A stretch of DNA of 25,044 nucleotides from SIG350 sp964520895 (GTDB lineage Bacteria > Bacillota > Clostridia > TANB77 > SIG350). This document shows positions 24,165-25,044 of this stretch, piece after piece. The first letter of the stretch is position 1. The number at the start of each line of letters is the position of its first letter. The DNA is taken from NCBI GenBank assembly GCA_964520895.1, contig CAZFOR010000012.1:1-25044 (forward strand), given 5' to 3'. The position numbers and the translations under genes are program-made. The notes beneath the pieces are model-generated. The model searched no databases. It saw only the letters and a list, made by a program, of their open reading frames with translations, and was not told the origin of the DNA.

Positions 24165-24189
24165 TGAAAATCGAAAGGAGAAAAATAAT

Positions 24190-25044
24190 ATGAAAAATCG
24201 GATTATTGGTTTAGGTATTGCAACGGTTATAACAGTATTACTCGGACTTTTAGTAAATTACCTAGCTTTACCAGCTTGGTCACTGACTTCAGGAGATTCT
24301 TGGGGATATGTATGGATAATGGCTATTATAGGATCTTTATCATTTGGCATTGCAGATTATGTTACTGATGAAGATGAAAGATTTATTGTAATCAAGGCAG
24401 TAAGTATAATTACAGGAATAATATTATTAACGATAATTATTATTTTATTGATTGGTAGTAAAATGTTCCATGCAGGTCATTATCAGCAAATGATTGAAAT
24501 TAATACGAACACAAATTTTAACCAAGATGTTGTTAATGTTGATAACGCAAATATTCCATCAGTTGATTTAGCAACAGCACAAAAAGTAGGTGATAGGACT
24601 ATTGGGGCAATAAAAAATGCAACATGGTACGAACTTGATAATTATTCATCCATAATTTATAAGGATAGGTATTATAAAATTGCACCTTTAAGCTATGGGG
24701 ATTTGTTTAAGTTCATGAAAGCAAAAAATACATTTGCTATTCCGGGTTATGTATTAGTTGATACAATTACTCAAGATGCAGAGTATGTTGAACTTGAAAA
24801 ACCAATTAAATATGCTCCATCAGCTGTTGGTCATTATGATCTTCGAAGAACATTAAGAAGAAATTTTTCTTCATATGTTTTTGAAAATTCAGTTTTTGAG
24901 ATTGACGACGAAGGAAATCCTTATTGGGTAACATCAGTAACAAAACCAACCATTGGTGTATGGAAGGCAAGAAAAATAACTTCTATTATTGTAACTGATG
25001 CAACAACAGGTAAATCAGACGAGTATTCATTAAATGATATACCT
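24190..25044 (+). CDS. Membrane protein of unknown function, 3' truncated by window
   Basis: The frame is open for 285 codons from ATG 24190 to the window end, with AAGGAG at good spacing. Residues 5-28 (IIGLGIATVITVLLGLLVNYLA), about 43-57 (YVWIMAIIGSLSFGIA) and about 70-92 (AVSIITGIILLTIIIILLIG) look like membrane spans. A long soluble part follows, with AQKVGDRTIGAIKNATWYEL, FAIPGYVLVDTIT and then YDLRRTLRRNFSS and EIDDEGNPYWVT. It resembles large conserved membrane proteins I have seen in clostridial genomes, with the DDEGNPYW segment as the landmark, but I cannot name the family or function. It is a unit of its own, with a strong promoter and a folded leader. Confidence 0.8.
   Translation, partial: MKNRIIGLGIATVITVLLGLLVNYLALPAWSLTSGDSWGYVWIMAIIGSLSFGIADYVTDEDERFIVIKAVSIITGIILLTIIIILLIGSKMFHAGHYQQMIEINTNTNFNQDVVNVDNANIPSVDLATAQKVGDRTIGAIKNATWYELDNYSSIIYKDRYYKIAPLSYGDLFKFMKAKNTFAIPGYVLVDTITQDAEYVELEKPIKYAPSAVGHYDLRRTLRRNFSSYVFENSVFEIDDEGNPYWVTSVTKPTIGVWKARKITSIIVTDATTGKSDEYSLNDIP

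Overview
The window reads as chromosomal DNA of a low-GC, Gram-positive, Clostridia-like anaerobe, probably an uncultured gut-type Firmicute. The evidence is the strong AT bias, strong AAAGGAGG-type ribosome binding sites, sigma-A-like promoters with an extended -10, and the Firmicutes block yicC-remA-rpoZ-priA-def-fmt. UGA and UAA both serve as stops, so the standard bacterial code applies. Every gene I can support lies on the + strand.

Region 1 (1-10463) is housekeeping. It holds the 3' part of dnaK, then dnaJ, rsmE, a small membrane protein, yicC, remA, rpoZ, a terminator, an alanine racemase gene broken by one extra base, a cytidylate-kinase-like P-loop kinase, priA, def and fmt. Three genes that often sit inside these blocks in relatives (prmA after dnaJ; gmk and coaBC around rpoZ) are not here.

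Region 2 (10464-12781) is accessory. A hypothetical gene has a very strong promoter preceded by three exact copies of an 8-bp word at an 11-bp period. Next come two units of the form promoter - structured leader - small gene. The first encodes a DEDDh-type 3'-5' exonuclease of clearly higher GC; the second encodes a short protein interrupted by an in-frame UAA. The two leaders align without gaps over 87 bases in conserved blocks. They share a closing stem (13 perfect pairs in copy 1) and an AGGGTTATAT segment. In copy 1 a 13-base stretch is perfectly complementary to the Shine-Dalgarno/start region of the exonuclease. This repeated leader is the best candidate in the window for an undescribed regulatory RNA system.

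Region 3 (12782-23291) is mostly metabolic and informational: tex, a proline-rich membrane-anchored protein, a short serine acetyltransferase, a GNAT acetyltransferase, a hemolysin III/TrhA-type membrane protein, trmB, an MFS transporter and a COG1313-like radical SAM protein. It ends with dapF, dapL and a 2,4-diaminopentanoate-dehydrogenase-like oxidoreductase. dapF and dapL give two steps of the aminotransferase route to meso-diaminopimelate, for lysine and peptidoglycan; alr would supply D-alanine for the same wall.

Region 4 (23292-25044) has a terminator hairpin whose 3' arm carries the ribosome binding site of a Prx6-type peroxiredoxin. It ends with a promoter, a leader with three hairpins, and the 5' part of a membrane protein gene that runs off the window. 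That last promoter closely resembles the one at 10499-10539.
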